In this document: positions 11,820 to 23,740 of the stretch, piece by piece
Position numbering within the stretch: position 1 is the first letter of the stretch
Layout of the letters: every line of letters starts with the position of its first letter
Origin: Heterohyrax brucei
Taxonomy: Eukaryota > Chordata > Mammalia > Hyracoidea > Procaviidae
NCBI GenBank assembly: GCA_028571685.1
Contig: CM053144.1
Location: forward strand, 96,626,171 to 96,690,170
Reading direction: 5' to 3'
Length of the DNA stretch: 64,000 nt
Made by a program: the position numbers and the translations under genes
The notes under the pieces: model-generated
Database searches by the model: none
Told to the model about the DNA's origin: nothing
Seen by the model: the letters and a program-made list of their open reading frames with translations, nothing else

Positions 11820-12785
11820 TTGCTTTGAGCTGGAATCCACACAATGGCAGTGAGTTTGATTTTGGTTATAGATAGAAACTGATATGCTATATTGTGATTC
11901 ATTGTAACAGACAAATGCTATATGACCACTAAAAATGATGATTGAGAACTCAAGTTAAGCTTGATAAATGGACTGGCTCCTCAATTCCCCCATCCACTCT
12001 TCTGTTAGCATTCAGATACATGACCATCAGAAGACTGATAATTCCTCTTTAAATGATCTTAGAGAATAGACTTCTAGATTTCGAGATATGCCATGTTTGG
12101 ACCAAAATGTTTAAAATATAACTGTGTTTTCTCTACCTTTTCCCCCCTTTTCACCTGAATACAAAGTTACTTCTAGCTAGATGTGAAGTCATAAAATGGA
12201 GGAAAATTGGATCTGCAAACAATGACCCGCAGGAAAGGTAGTCTCTGACTAGTAACTTCTGCATTGACTCGTTTCATGAAAACGAAGTAAATTTTGTTGT
12301 ATTAAACCATTGATTTTATTGTTATTGCAGCTGTCCTAACACAAAATACAGCTTGGAGAATTCCATGTTAAATGAGTTTGGTCTCTGACTTCTATTAGAA
12401 ATGGAGACAGAAAAGGCTTCAAAAAGTGCATTAGGCCTATTTATCAAATTCTGCAACTCTTCACAGAACAACAATCAAGAACACTGACAAGTTTTCATAC
12501 AATTTAGGTCCATGAGTTTGGATAGTAGTCTTCTTGGTTGGGGATCTCTGCAGGATGGATAAGTGAATGGTCATTTGTTGTTAGAAATGTTTTCCTGTTA
12601 TTTCCCACCCCTGCACCACCCCCTGCATCCATCAAGTTTGGATATCTCTCTCTCAGTCTCGTTCTCTCTCTCTCTCACACACATGCACCGCTGAAGTGAG
12701 AATGAAAATTTCTAGGGGATCAAGACTAATCTAAGTTCTTAATATAAGAATGTTGCTGTTATTATTATTAGGTACTGTAGTGTCA
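11820..12785. other. Unassigned intergenic sequence with a CT-rich microsatellite
   Basis: Nothing recognised except an interrupted (TC)n/(AC)n tract at about 12643-12685. Confidence 0.4.
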
Positions 12786-12787
12786 TT

Positions 12788-12937
12788 TCCCAGGTGGCAC
12801 ACTGTTTAAGAGCTTGGCTGCCAACCAAAAGGTCAGCAGTTTGAATCTACCAGCTGCTCTTTGGCAACTCTACTGGCCAGCTCTACTGTGTCTTATATGG
12901 TCCCTATGAGTCTAACTGGTTTGGTTTTGGTTTGGTA
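12788..12937 (+). mobile_element. AfroSINE
   Basis: 'cccaggtggcacactgtttaag' is the head and 'ggtcagcagtttgaatctacc' the B-box region, followed by the tail 'tggtccctatgagtc' and a T/G-rich end. Confidence 0.85.
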
Positions 12938-12939
12938 AC

Positions 12940-14218
12940 ATTGAGTAAGACTGAGATGTAGCTTAATATCATGCTATTGACAAATTTCTACTCATAACTT
13001 ATTTTATATTGAAGAACAATGTCAGTGAAAGTTATGTGAGAGATGGAAGAGGGCAACTTAAATGACTAGCATAGGACAGGGTGTTAAGGCCAAGACATAG
13101 CTAAGAAAATAAAAGTAGAGTTTTAGGTAGAACATTAAGAAAGTAAAAAATCTCATTAAGAATTCCTATTACTTTCTCTAAAATATTCAAATAATTTCTT
13201 TCAAACATTGGTTTTTGTTTAGAATCTAGCATTTTTGACTTTGAGAAAATAGTTTTTGAAGTATAATTTGTCAAAGTTTTGGTTCTCCACAGTAGTTGAC
13301 ACCATTGTTCCTGAGAAGTAACACTAGGAGATTCTTCTTTTTGTTCACTGCCCCATATGTTCCTTTAGAAGTGTAACCCACTGTCTTATGACTTATTGCC
13401 CATCGAAACAGCACTGCAAATTTATCTTGCAGAATTCTGTACTTCATTGCTAAATCTAATTTTTTAGAAAAATGCTAAGTTTACCTTTTCTAGTATTACC
13501 CAGATACTTTTTTTTCCTGATGTTTTCTTATTAATTTTATGCTTTAAAAAATTATGTTGGTCCACTGACAGTTTAAATTCTTGGCCTTTACATTACTAGG
13601 CTTTACATTATTTAATACAAGAAAGAAAAATTTGGTGCTCTAAGAATTCGACTTGATCACAGGTGCATTTTCCTATGTTTTTAAATTTGGCACTAAATTT
13701 AACATTAATACATAACTGTCAAAATTCAAAAGCCGGCACCTAACTTATTCTGAAGATATCTTTAGTTTGAATAACTTTAGAATACTTAAATTGAGAAAAG
13801 CAATTCAAATATTATAAATCATGTTACATTTTAGCTCTAAAATATAACTGTCAATGGTAATAAGACATTAAATCATGATTATATTTTAATAATCAAATTG
13901 CTATCTTATCATTTTTAATAATGGAAAGAAAGATAAAATACAAGGACAAACAGAGAAAAGAACAAAAAAAATACCAAGACATAAATTAAGTGGAGGAACA
14001 TGAAGGTAACGTCTAGGAAATTTAATTTTAATCTTCACAAAAATTATTAGAAATTGTACAGCAAAATCAATCATAAGCAGCAGATTGGTCAAGAATGTAT
14101 TACTTTAGATAACAAGAATCACAACACGTTGGCTTAGATAAAAAGGTGAGTTCATTTAATCGGATAATTAACACTAAAGAAAGGTGGGCATTCAGACAGG
14201 CCCCAAAGAAGCCAGGTA
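12940..14218. other. Unassigned AT-rich intergenic sequence
   Basis: No repeat family or gene recognised in about 1.3 kb. The 63-codon minus frame at 13901-14092 is AT-driven and shows no domain. Confidence 0.4.
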
Positions 14219-14221
14219 ACT

Positions 14222-16660
14222 CTGTAGTTGCTGTGAGGTATGGTTGAATTGTGCTGACTCATATTGACCCTATGTAAAACAGTATGAAATACTGCCCAGT
14301 GTTGTATCATCCTCACAATTGTTGTTTGAACCCATTGTTGGAGCCACTGTATGAGTCTATCTTACAGAAGGCCTTTCTTTTGTGTGCTCACCTTTGACCT
14401 TAGCAAGCCTGATATCCTTCTCCAGGGACAGGTCGCTCCTGATACTATGTCCAAAAAATATGAGATGATGTCTTGCAATCCTCGCTTCCAAGGAATAATT
14501 TGGCTATACTTCTACTAAGACCTGTTTGTTCTTTTGGCGGTTGTAATGCATTCCATATACTTCACCAACATCATAATTCAAAGGCATCAATTCTTCTTTA
14601 GTCTTTCTTATTCACAGTACAAATTTTGCACGTGTACAAGGTGATTGAAAATACCCATGACTTGGATCATGTTCACCTTAGTCCTCAAAGTGACATCTTT
14701 GCTTTTCAACACTTTAAAGTGTTCTTTTTGCAAGTTTGCCCACTAATAAATTATTTAATTTCTTGACTGCTTTTTTTCCCATGGGCATTGATTGTGACTC
14801 TAAAAGTAGAATGAAATCCTTGGCAACTTCAGTAATTTTTCTATTTATCATGTTACTTGGTCCAGTAGTGTGGGTTCTTGTTTTTCTTTATGTTGAGGTA
14901 TAGTCCATGCTGAAGGATGTGGTTTTTGATCCTCATAAGGAAATGCTCAGGTTATCTTTGCTTTCAGTAAACAAGGTGCTGTCATCTGTAGGTTGTTAAT
15001 GAGTCTTTCTCCAATCCTCATGCCTCTTTCTTCTTTGCATAGTCCAGCTTTTCAGATTATTTGCTCAGGATACAGACTGAATAAGTATGGTAAAAGGATA
15101 CAACCCTAACACACACCTTTCTTGATTTTAAACCATCCACTATCACCTTGCTCTGTTGCTAGGACTATCTTTCGGTCTATGTACCAGTTCTGTTTTAGCA
15201 CAATTAAGTGTCCCGGAATTTCCACTCTTCACAATGTTATCCATAATTTGTTAAGATCTACACAGTCAAATGAAACACAGGTAAATCTCTTTCTGGTATT
15301 CTCTACTTTCAGCCATGATCTATCTGACACTAATAATGATATTCCTTTTCTGAATCTAGCTTGAAATTCAGGCAGCTCCCTGTTGATGTATACTGCAACC
15401 ACTTTTCATTTTCAGCAAAATTTTACTTCTGTGTGATAGTATTGATATATTTTGATAATTTCTGCATTCTGCATTCTATTGGATGACCTTTCTTTGGAAT
15501 GGGTAAAAATATGGATCTCTTCCAGTCTATTGACCAGTTAGTTGTCTTCCAAATATTTCGGCATAGATGAGTGAACACTTCCAGTGTTGCATACATCTGC
15601 GGAAGCCTCTCAATTGACATTCTGTCAGTTCCTGGAGGTTTACTTTTTCCCTGTGCCTTCAGTGGAGCTTAAACTTCTTCCTTCAGTACCATAGGTTCTT
15701 GATCACATGCTACCTACTGAAATGTTGGAGCACTGATCAATTCTTTTCAGTACACTGAATCTGTGTATTCTTTCCGTCTTTTGATGCTTCCTGTGCTGTT
15801 CAATATTTTGACCACAACATTTTTTAAAACTGCAACCTGAGGCTTGAATTTTTTCTTTCATTTTTCACCTAGGTAAATGCCAGGCATAATCTTTCATTTT
15901 GGGCTTTCTAACTCCAGTTGTTTATATAACTTTACTTTGTCTTTACTAATACTTGACTTTGTCTTCTGGAACCAGTTTTTGAAATCTGTTCAACTTTTAA
16001 TGCTATCCTTTCTCTCATTCACATTAGATAATGTGTGTTCCAGATGAAATTTTAAGTTCTCTTAATTTTGGTATCTTCTTTTTTTCCTCTCTTTTTAATA
16101 ATGTTTTGCTTTCTTCACATACAGTGCTGCTGGTGTTATTCCCTAAGTAACCTGCTCTTCAATCGTCAGTGCTCACTAGGTTGAATCTCTTCCGTAGGTG
16201 TTATCCAAATTCACATTGGATATACTCAAGGTTTCATTCTCATGGACTTGTTTTAATTTTCTTCAGCTTTGACTTAAATTCTTTTATTACCGATTGATCA
16301 CATATTTCTTATTCAGCACTGGCCTTGTTCTGAATAATGATATTGAGCTTCTTCATCATCTCTTCCCATCACAGGTGTTGTTGATTTGATTCCTATGTTT
16401 TCAATCCAGTGAGGTCCATGTGTGTAGCTGCAATTTATGTTATTTAAAAAGATATTTATAGTGAACAATTTAGTCTTGCAAAATTCTAGCACTCATTTCC
16501 ATGCATCATTTCTATCACTAAGGCTATGTTTTCCAATTAAAGTTCCTTCTTTGTTTTGAACTTGTGCCTTTCAATCACCAGTAATTATCAATGCATCTTG
16601 ATTACATGTTTGACCAATTTTAGACTGCAGATATTAGTGAAAGTCTTCAATTTCTGCAAA
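14222..16660 (-). mobile_element. RTE/BovB-type LINE, 5'-truncated second copy
   Basis: Colinear by eye with 7195-9600: 3' tail near 14222 and RT region 14700-15900. The endonuclease region is truncated at about 16660, at the equivalent of 'agactgcag'. The YADD box is damaged: at 14975-14990 the minus strand reads NNLQMTA, because several bases are missing where the copy at 7934 has YADD. The ORF at 15423-15620 minus contains WKTTNWSIDWKRSIFLPIPK, the RT block seen also in the plus-strand copy at 35780-35860. Confidence 0.87.
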
Positions 16661-16744
16661 AATTAGCCAATGAAAAACTTATGGATAGTAGTAGCACACC
16701 AGTGACTCTAACACTTGTAAAGCAAACAGATAAACAAAACAAAA

Positions 16745-16975
16745 CTTGTTGCTGTTAAGTTGATTCTGACCAGCATCTACTGGCAATCTCACATGCCATA
16801 GAGTAGAGACAAATTCCATAAGATCTTCTTGCCTGTATCTTTATAGGAGCAAATCACAAGGCCTGTTTTTTTTTTTTTTTGTTTTTTTTTTTTTTGTGGC
16901 ACTGATTGGTGAGTTTGAACCACTAAACCTTCAGTTATCGCTTGAGCAGAAACCATTCATATCACCCAGTGACAC
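16745..16975 (-). mobile_element. AfroSINE, long type, with internal poly-T expansion
   Basis: The tail starts with TTGTTGCTGTTAAGTTGATT, and the long-type middle block follows. Inside it, a T-rich run at 16866-16895 (T15, G, T14) replaces the usual 'tttcttccgagg' part. The head follows to about 16975 (ATCACCCAGTGACACC). Confidence 0.8.
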
Positions 16976-17171
16976 CTCTGACTCTTGTAAGGCTCTTTTT
17001 TTCTCTCTTGCCTGTCTATATCTCTCTTCACATCTGTCACACTACTGCCAAAGTGCTCCTTTTGTGAAGACGAGAACTAAAAAGACTTCCATAATGAATT
17101 ACAAATCAAGATAACTTTTAAAAAAAATGTATACACTGTTGAAAAGTATGTGTGACTATTTATTTGGAAAC

Positions 17172-17356
17172 AGGCAGTCCCTGAGTGGTACAGACTGTTT
17201 AATTTGCTTAGTTACTAACCAAAAAGTTGGGGGTTCGAGACCACCCAGGGGCGACTCAGAAGGTGGCCTGGACATCTACTTCCAAAAAGTCAGCCACTGA
17301 AAGCTCTAAGGAGCACTGTTATACAATGACACAGGTGGAATCACCGTGAGTTAGAA
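17172..17356 (+). mobile_element. AfroSINE, variant with 'acttccaaaaagtcagcc' middle block
   Basis: The head contains GGGGTTCGAGACC as B box. The middle has 'catctacttccaaaaagtcagccactgaaa', a block also found in the copy at 45335. The tail is 'caccgtgagttagaatcaa'. It is a distinct subtype from the plain short copies. Confidence 0.85.
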
Positions 17357-17413
17357 TCAATTTTATTAGACAAAGAGACTTTCAAATTCAATTTTATTAG
17401 ACAAAGAGACTTT
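17357..17413 (+). repeat. Two exact 26-bp direct repeats with period 31
   Basis: A 26-bp unit beginning TCAATTTTATTAGACAAAG occurs at 17357-17382 and again at 17388-17413, separated by 5 bases, immediately right of the SINE tail. Confidence 0.95.
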
Positions 17414-19195
17414 AAAACATAGTATTTGAATTTGAATAACAATAAATCTATAGCAGATTATAAACTATCTGTTATCAAATATTTTAGAATTTTTAAAAGG
17501 TATAATCTGACATATGTGTATTTCTGTTTCAGAAAGATACAGTGACATTAAGCAGGTTACAGAGACTGGAAACCAAATTGATGTTAAGTGAAAACATAAG
17601 ACTTATTAGTTGCTAAAAGCAAGAACTCATCTACAGAATAATTGTGAGGTTTCATCTGAACATTTTCTGACCTTTAATAAATGAAGAAAATAACTACGCT
17701 GAATCTCCAATGCTATTCTGTTGTTTTGATCCAACACATCTTCTTACATGTACCCTTATATATACTCTAGTTGACGGAGAGAAACTTGTGCCTACAAGTT
17801 ATTGAGTTTTATTTTCTATGGTTATCAACCTTTTTAAATACTTTCCATGTAAACACATCACTACATGCTGCAAAATGGGGACAAGCAAAAAATAACACAA
17901 AAGCTTAGCATGAGGTAGAGGAAGATACCTTTTACTGGAAATGGAAGTCAAGATTCAGTAATACTATTGGAGTAACTAAGAAAGCAAAAATGAACTGAGC
18001 ATGTCTAAAATTGTTTCTTGAGTTTCTTTTTATTCTTCACCAGTGATACCAAAATCATGAATGGCATTTGTATGTATGCTATCTAGGCAATCATGGTCCT
18101 GCTTAGAATTAGCCCTTAGCTCCATACTTTGCTAGTTCTTGTAGAACTGGAGCAGGTCTCTGAGCATGCTTTCCATGAGGCTGTACTTTACTTAGAAAAA
18201 CTGGTGCCAGATTATCTAACAATTTGAATGTGAACTAGTAGTTTGAATATGAGCTAGTAATATGCCTTATGGCAATAGAATAAAAAATGATTGTATATGA
18301 TTTGGATGTGTGTGCCAACTGGAATGGGGTGCTCAGTCTTCTGTGATTTGATGAAGGGTCTATGAAGCTTCTTTTAATATAAACACATAAAATGTGGCTC
18401 TAAGGCTCCCAGCTAAGGTATGGGCAACACGTACAGGTAGGGCAAAGCTGTATTCAGTAATGCTGCCCCAACGAGAATGCTATGAATTGGATTGTGGTCA
18501 GTATTTACATTAAAAATATAAATCAGATCTTTTTCTGATGAAAATCAGAGTTGGCCTAGAGATTTTTAAAGTCTTACTTTCTTTAAATAACTGAAGAAGA
18601 CAGTTATTTCTTTAAATAACTGAGACTAACACATTATAGTGCTGGTGACTAAACTCTTATAAGTATTATATAACCAAAGTTGCCTTCCTTGATGAAACTA
18701 GCATGTGAAATCCATTGGGTAAAATTTATATTTAAATCCACCACTCAGCTTTTTTGCTTTATTTTCCAGAAGGTGAATTTTCCACGTTTTTTAGAACTTA
18801 AAATAATAGAAAAACAACATTCATTACTTAAGGGTAATTCAACTCTTTATGTCGCTAAGTCTTCTGACCTCAGTCATATAATACATGAAATACTTTGGAA
18901 AAGCCTTTATTTTCACTCTGAATAGAGGCCCCATAGAGAATCCCCATTTATAACTGGTATCTAAGATCTTGAGCTTTAAAAAAATGTTACTTGTCCAATT
19001 TTTAAGTCAGGACAGTTCCACAGTTGCTGCAGCAATGGTACTAGGTTTTTCTGGCATAATGCAGTTTATCAAATTATTGTTCTGTGTCTTTTACAGAGAT
19101 TATCAGACTACTTGACAAGTATATGGGAAGGCATATTTAATCATATTTCATCTATGGGGGGTATTTTTACATCCAAATGTACTTTATACAGCACT
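17414..19195. other. Unassigned intergenic sequence
   Basis: About 1.8 kb with no recognised gene or repeat family. A 17-bp direct repeat (TTTCTTTAAATAACTGA) occurs at 18578-18594 and 18607-18623. The 81-codon frame at 18680-18925 is not recognised. Confidence 0.4.
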
Positions 19196-19196
19196 A

Positions 19197-19362
19197 AGGA
19201 AACCCTGGTTGTGTAGTGGCTAAGAGCTATGGCTGCTAATGAAAAAGCTGGCACTTTGAACCCACTAACTGCCCTTTTGAAAACCTATAGGGCAGTTATA
19301 CTCTGTCCTATAGGGCCACTGTGAATTGGAATTGACTTAATGGCTTTGGGTTTTTGTTGTGG
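19197..19362 (+). mobile_element. AfroSINE
   Basis: It starts GGAAACCCTGGTTGTGTAGTGG, has a degraded B box, and its tail is 'ggccactgtgaattggaattgac' with a T/G end. A run of about nine G follows. Confidence 0.9.
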
Positions 19363-19439
19363 GGGGGGGTATACAATAGTATATTTTAACATTGGATCGC
19401 ATAGGATTGGAAAAATCTATAAATTAGTACTAACCTGAA

Positions 19440-20215
19440 TCCCTGAGCAATTCTCCTCCCTGTGACAGCACACTTCACCTTTTGTCCCAAACTTCCCATG
19501 ACCTCTTAACTGAGAGCTGGCCCCCCCACCCAACCATCTCAGCTCCAGCGGTGAGCCTCTCAGACAGCCCTATGTACACATTTACGTCCAAAGATTTGTT
19601 GTTGCCAGTCTCACTCTGTGTTTTGTATAGTCCAGTCTTTGTCTGGGTAGCTGGCCTGGGTGCCAGATGTGTTTTGGGGTTAGAGAGCCCAGGGACTGTG
19701 CTCCCAGTAGACCCTCTGGTCAGAAGGACCACCAAGTATGGTCTTTTGGTAGAGCTCTAGCTCTGCCCTCTGCTCCTTTTCCTGCTATCTGTGTCCCCCA
19801 TCCAGGCAGTCACCGGTGGTGGTCAGTCACCATCTAGTTCTTCTGGTCCCATGTTGAAGCAGACTCTGGGTCATATTGCCCTTTCCATCTTGTGGGCTCA
19901 TATTTAACTCCTGTCCTTGATGTCCACCTCTGGTGGTCCAGGTGGACCAATTCATGCTATTTAGATGGCAGCTTGCTAGCTTTTAAGATCCAAGATGACA
20001 CTCGTCCAGGTGATATGCAGAGCATTTTCTTAAGAGAAACAGAGAAAGAAAGCTTGTGTATGCCAATCTGACTTGACGGCACTTGGCATGCCAGTCAGTC
20101 TGGATGTCCCTCGAGAGTGTGGAACCCTGATCTCAGACCCTGTTTCGCTGTTCTTCCAAAGAGGTGAATCCCATTCAGGGAACAATGTGGTTTTGAAATT
20201 GAACAGCTGTACGTT
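19440..20215 (-). mobile_element. L1 LINE 3' UTR fragment, minus strand
   Basis: 'gtgacagcacac', 'gatggcagcttgctagcttttaag' and 'ggatgtccctcgagagtgtgg' match the reverse of the elephant-type L1 3' UTR. They align with the corresponding parts of the L1 ends at 28605 and 46844. The frames at 19475-19760 on both strands lie in this non-coding UTR. Confidence 0.75.
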
Positions 20216-21535
20216 GAAAGCTTTCTTAAGTACAACTTGTGAATCCTCATAAAGCCTTAGAAAAAACTTCCTTGAGCACACATGTATTTTCACCATGAAG
20301 GCAGTCTTAAAAAAAAAAAAGCATGCATTACGATAGTGAGTTCTGTATAAGCTAAAGAACACTGCATAGTGTATTATAAGCAGCATATATTTAAGCAAGG
20401 TTAATTTCTAGAACTTTCTTAGGGAATTATTTAGAAATAAAACAACAAGTCAATAACTTCTAAAGCCATAAATTACCAAGATTTCAATTGGTGGCTACAT
20501 CAGAATACTCTGTGAGATCAGCCATCTCCATAAGAACAAGAGTTTAAAAAAATAAAACATCTAGAGTAAGGCAACAACAACAATAAAAGGGCCTGATAGT
20601 CCAAAGCCACAGAAAAAGAAGAGGCCAGTTTGCTTCATTGTGCTTTCCCCTCAGGATATTTCTCCAGTGTGGCACAGAGGCTAAGCAGCAAACAGAAAAG
20701 GAGTGTTTAGAATGTTTCCTAGAAAAATATAGTTCAGGAATTAAAAGGCAGTTAGGCCAATGTCCAGAAACTAGAGGCAGAACCCAATATTCCACAAAAA
20801 TTAGCCAAATAGAATGCTGTACTCAAATTAGACAATGGAAGGTAGATGCTAAGAGGCCAAAAGGCTAAGGAGAAATGTCCACACTGCCATGAAGCTAGAA
20901 AGACAAGAATGGAAGTCCAGTGACAATCAAAGTAGACTGGTTCAGGTAAACACCTAAGCCAGGAGACGAAGGGTAATTGCTTTTTGTAGCCTGTCCAGAG
21001 TTTTTAGTTGCAGTCAGTGGGCAAATTAGACTTAGTTGACTTACTCTATTTTAGCAATCACTGAAAATACAGACATTTATTTTTTTAAAACACAAACCAA
21101 CATGAGACACGCTAGAGACACTCAGAGAGTAAATATGATTTCCCATATCAATGGATCAGTGTGATACTTCTGCATGTTGAAATCACTCCTCCCCCAATAT
21201 ATTTAAAGTATCAGAATGAAGTCTTGTTTCTTTTGTATTTATCTAGTTCAGCCAATTTGAATATCAGTAGATATTGGGAATCTCATGAGTGTTTCTGCAG
21301 GTTGCTACAAACCAGTTTTTTATTATAATTCCATTTTTTTTTTAAATCTACACAAAAGTGATTTTGAGGAGATCACTGTGGGAATATAAGTATCAACATC
21401 AGATATGTCAATTGTCCTTTAAGGTTTTGATGAAACATATTTTATACACCATTTATTATTTTAATGAGAAAATAAAGTCAGGTTAAAAATATTAATTATA
21501 CTTATAGGAAAGATAGGTCCTCTCCTTCCTGAACC
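20216..21535. other. Unassigned intergenic sequence
   Basis: No repeat family recognised. The two overlapping frames at 20544-20868 on opposite strands have no recognisable domain. An old degenerate element is possible but cannot be supported. Confidence 0.35.
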
Positions 21536-21537
21536 CA

Positions 21538-21668
21538 AACCCAAACCTGTTATCGTGGAGTTGATTCTAACTCATAGCCACCCTATAAGACAAAGTAGAA
21601 TTAACCCATAGGCTTTCCAAGGAACAGCTGTTGGTTTAAAAGCTCACTTTTGGTTAGTAGCTAAGCAT
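21538..21668 (-). mobile_element. AfroSINE, minus strand, diverged
   Basis: The tail (GAGTTGATTCTAACTCATAGCC) is on the left, followed by 'gacaaagtagaattaaccc' and a degraded head near 21660. Confidence 0.8.
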
Positions 21669-21669
21669 C

Positions 21670-22089
21670 ATTTCTAGTGGAAATGGAGTAATACCTTTCA
21701 CGTGCTAAACATTGAGACTTTCCATCAGAAATAGCACAGATAACAAAGATACAATGAGTCAGTTTGTAAGTCTCTCCTTCAACAGGTGTCATCAACAATG
21801 TGCAGAACTAAAGAAGGAAACCCTAGCAGACCTCACTAACTCCCCCCAGTTTTGTGAAGAAGTATTGGGAGAGAAAGCAGATGATGAGACAGATGGAAAT
21901 ACACAAATAGAGCTAATAGGAAAAAAGAAAAACCTCAAATATCTGAATATCATCAAAATTTGCACCTACATATCAAACAGTTCCCCTGAATACACAGGAT
22001 ATTAAAAGAATAATACCAACTTCTAAGTATACTCTACTGAAGTGTCTCTACGTAAAATATATGTAGATTTATTTTATTGTGCTTTAAGT
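21670..22089. other. Unassigned intergenic sequence
   Basis: The 97-codon frame at 21712-22005 has no domain that I recognise and no neighbouring splice or start context. I see nothing else in this stretch. Confidence 0.35.
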
Positions 22090-22539
22090 GGCAATTTACA
22101 AGCTAAGTCAATTTAACGCCTACAACACCGCACTCACACCACTACACAGCCCTAGCTGCTCTCCCCGTCTTGTAACAGTACACTCCTCCTTTCTACCCTG
22201 TACTTCCTGCATGCATTCAACCAATTCCTGGCCCCCTCCACTCTCTCATCTCACCTCTGGACAAGAGCTGCTCAGACAGCCTCACGTATATATTTAAGCC
22301 AAGAAGCACATTCTTTACCAGCATCACTCTGAGTCTTACCCTGCAATTCAGTGTTTATCTGAAAAGTTGGCTGGGGTACTATTTTAAACTCTAGGCTAAC
22401 AGAGAGTCCAAGCACCATGTCCTCTGGGGACCTTCCAATATGATGGCTTATCAAGTAAGGACTTTTAAAACAGCTTAGTTCTGCATACACATTTTTCTCC
22501 CACTATGTCAGCAAGATAGTCTTTCCTGTGAGAACAATC

Positions 22540-23740
22540 ATTGATGTCTCTTATTATGTAGAGGAATTTCCATCTAGTCCTGTTTTGCTGAGAATTTTAA
22601 GATGAATGAGTGTTGGACTTTGTCAAATGCCTTTTCTTCATCATTTGGTAATATCAAGTGTTTTTGGTCATTTGTTTTATTTTCATGATTGATAATATTA
22701 ATTGTTTTTTTCTAATGTTGAATCATCCCTGCATCCCTGGTATGAATCCCATCGGGTCATGGTGAATTATTTTTCTTTCGTATGTTTTTGAATTGTATTA
22801 GCTAGAATTCTGTTGAAGATTTTTGCATTTAAGTTCATGAGAGATACTGGTCTGTAATTTTTCCTTTTTTGTGCTGTCTTGATCTGGTTTTGGTATCAAG
22901 GTTTTGCTGGCTTCGTAGATTGAGTTTGGGAGTTTTCCATCCTTCTCTATGCTGCAAATACCTTCAGCAATAATTGTATTAACTCTTTTCTAAACGTTTG
23001 AAGCCACCAGGGCCAGAGGTTTTTTTCAGTTGGGAGTTTTTTAGTTACCTTTTCAATCTCTTCTTTTGTCATGGGTTTATGGAGTTATTATACTTCTGTA
23101 GTTTTGGTAGGCCTTATGTTTCTAGAAACTTAACATTTTTTCTAGATTTTTGAATTTATTGAAGTTCAGTTTTTCATTGCATTCTGTTACGATTCCTTTA
23201 ATTTCAGGTGGATCTGTTGTGATATCATCTATCTCATTGTTCAAGTCATTTGCTTGTTTTCCTATTTCTTATTTGTCAGTGTGGCCAATGGTTTCTCAGT
23301 TTTGTTGATTTTTTTAAAAAGACAGCTTTTGGTCTTTTTAATTCTTTCCATCATTTTTCTATTCTCTAATTCATTTAGTTTCACTCTAATTTTTATTATT
23401 TGCTTTCTTCTGTTGTCCAAGGAGTTCCCTTGTTATTCTCTTGCCATTTGTTTGAGTTGTGGGGCTAATTATTGACTTGGGCCCCTTCTTCTTTTTGAAA
23501 GTATTCATTTTTTGAGATAAATTGATCTATGAGTGTTGCTTTTGCTGTGTCCCGTGGGATCTGTTAGTATGTATTTTCATTCTCATTTGGTTCTATGAAT
23601 TTCTTTATCCCATCCGGATTTCTTGTATAACCCAGTCGTTTTCGAGCAAGGTGGTGTTCAGTTTCCATGTGTTTGATTTTTTTCCTTCTTTTTTCTGTTA
23701 TTGATTTCTACTTTTATGGCTTTATGGTCTGAGAAGACAC
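22540..23740 (-). pseudogene. L1 ORF2 remnant, linker and early reverse transcriptase
   Basis: The plus strand shows the well-known reverse of L1 ORF2: 'ttttgctgagaattttaag', 'ttttgtcaaatgccttttctt', 'actggtctgtaatttttcc', 'gtcttgatctggttttgg', and further right 'agacagcttttggtctttt'. Stops and frameshifts are frequent. The downstream RT and cysteine-rich end are deleted. Confidence 0.8.

Noticed and set aside
20544-20868. Opposite-strand frames with several Cys, a possible zinc-binding exon
   Set aside because: There is no recognised Cys/His spacing and no supporting splice, start or polyadenylation context.
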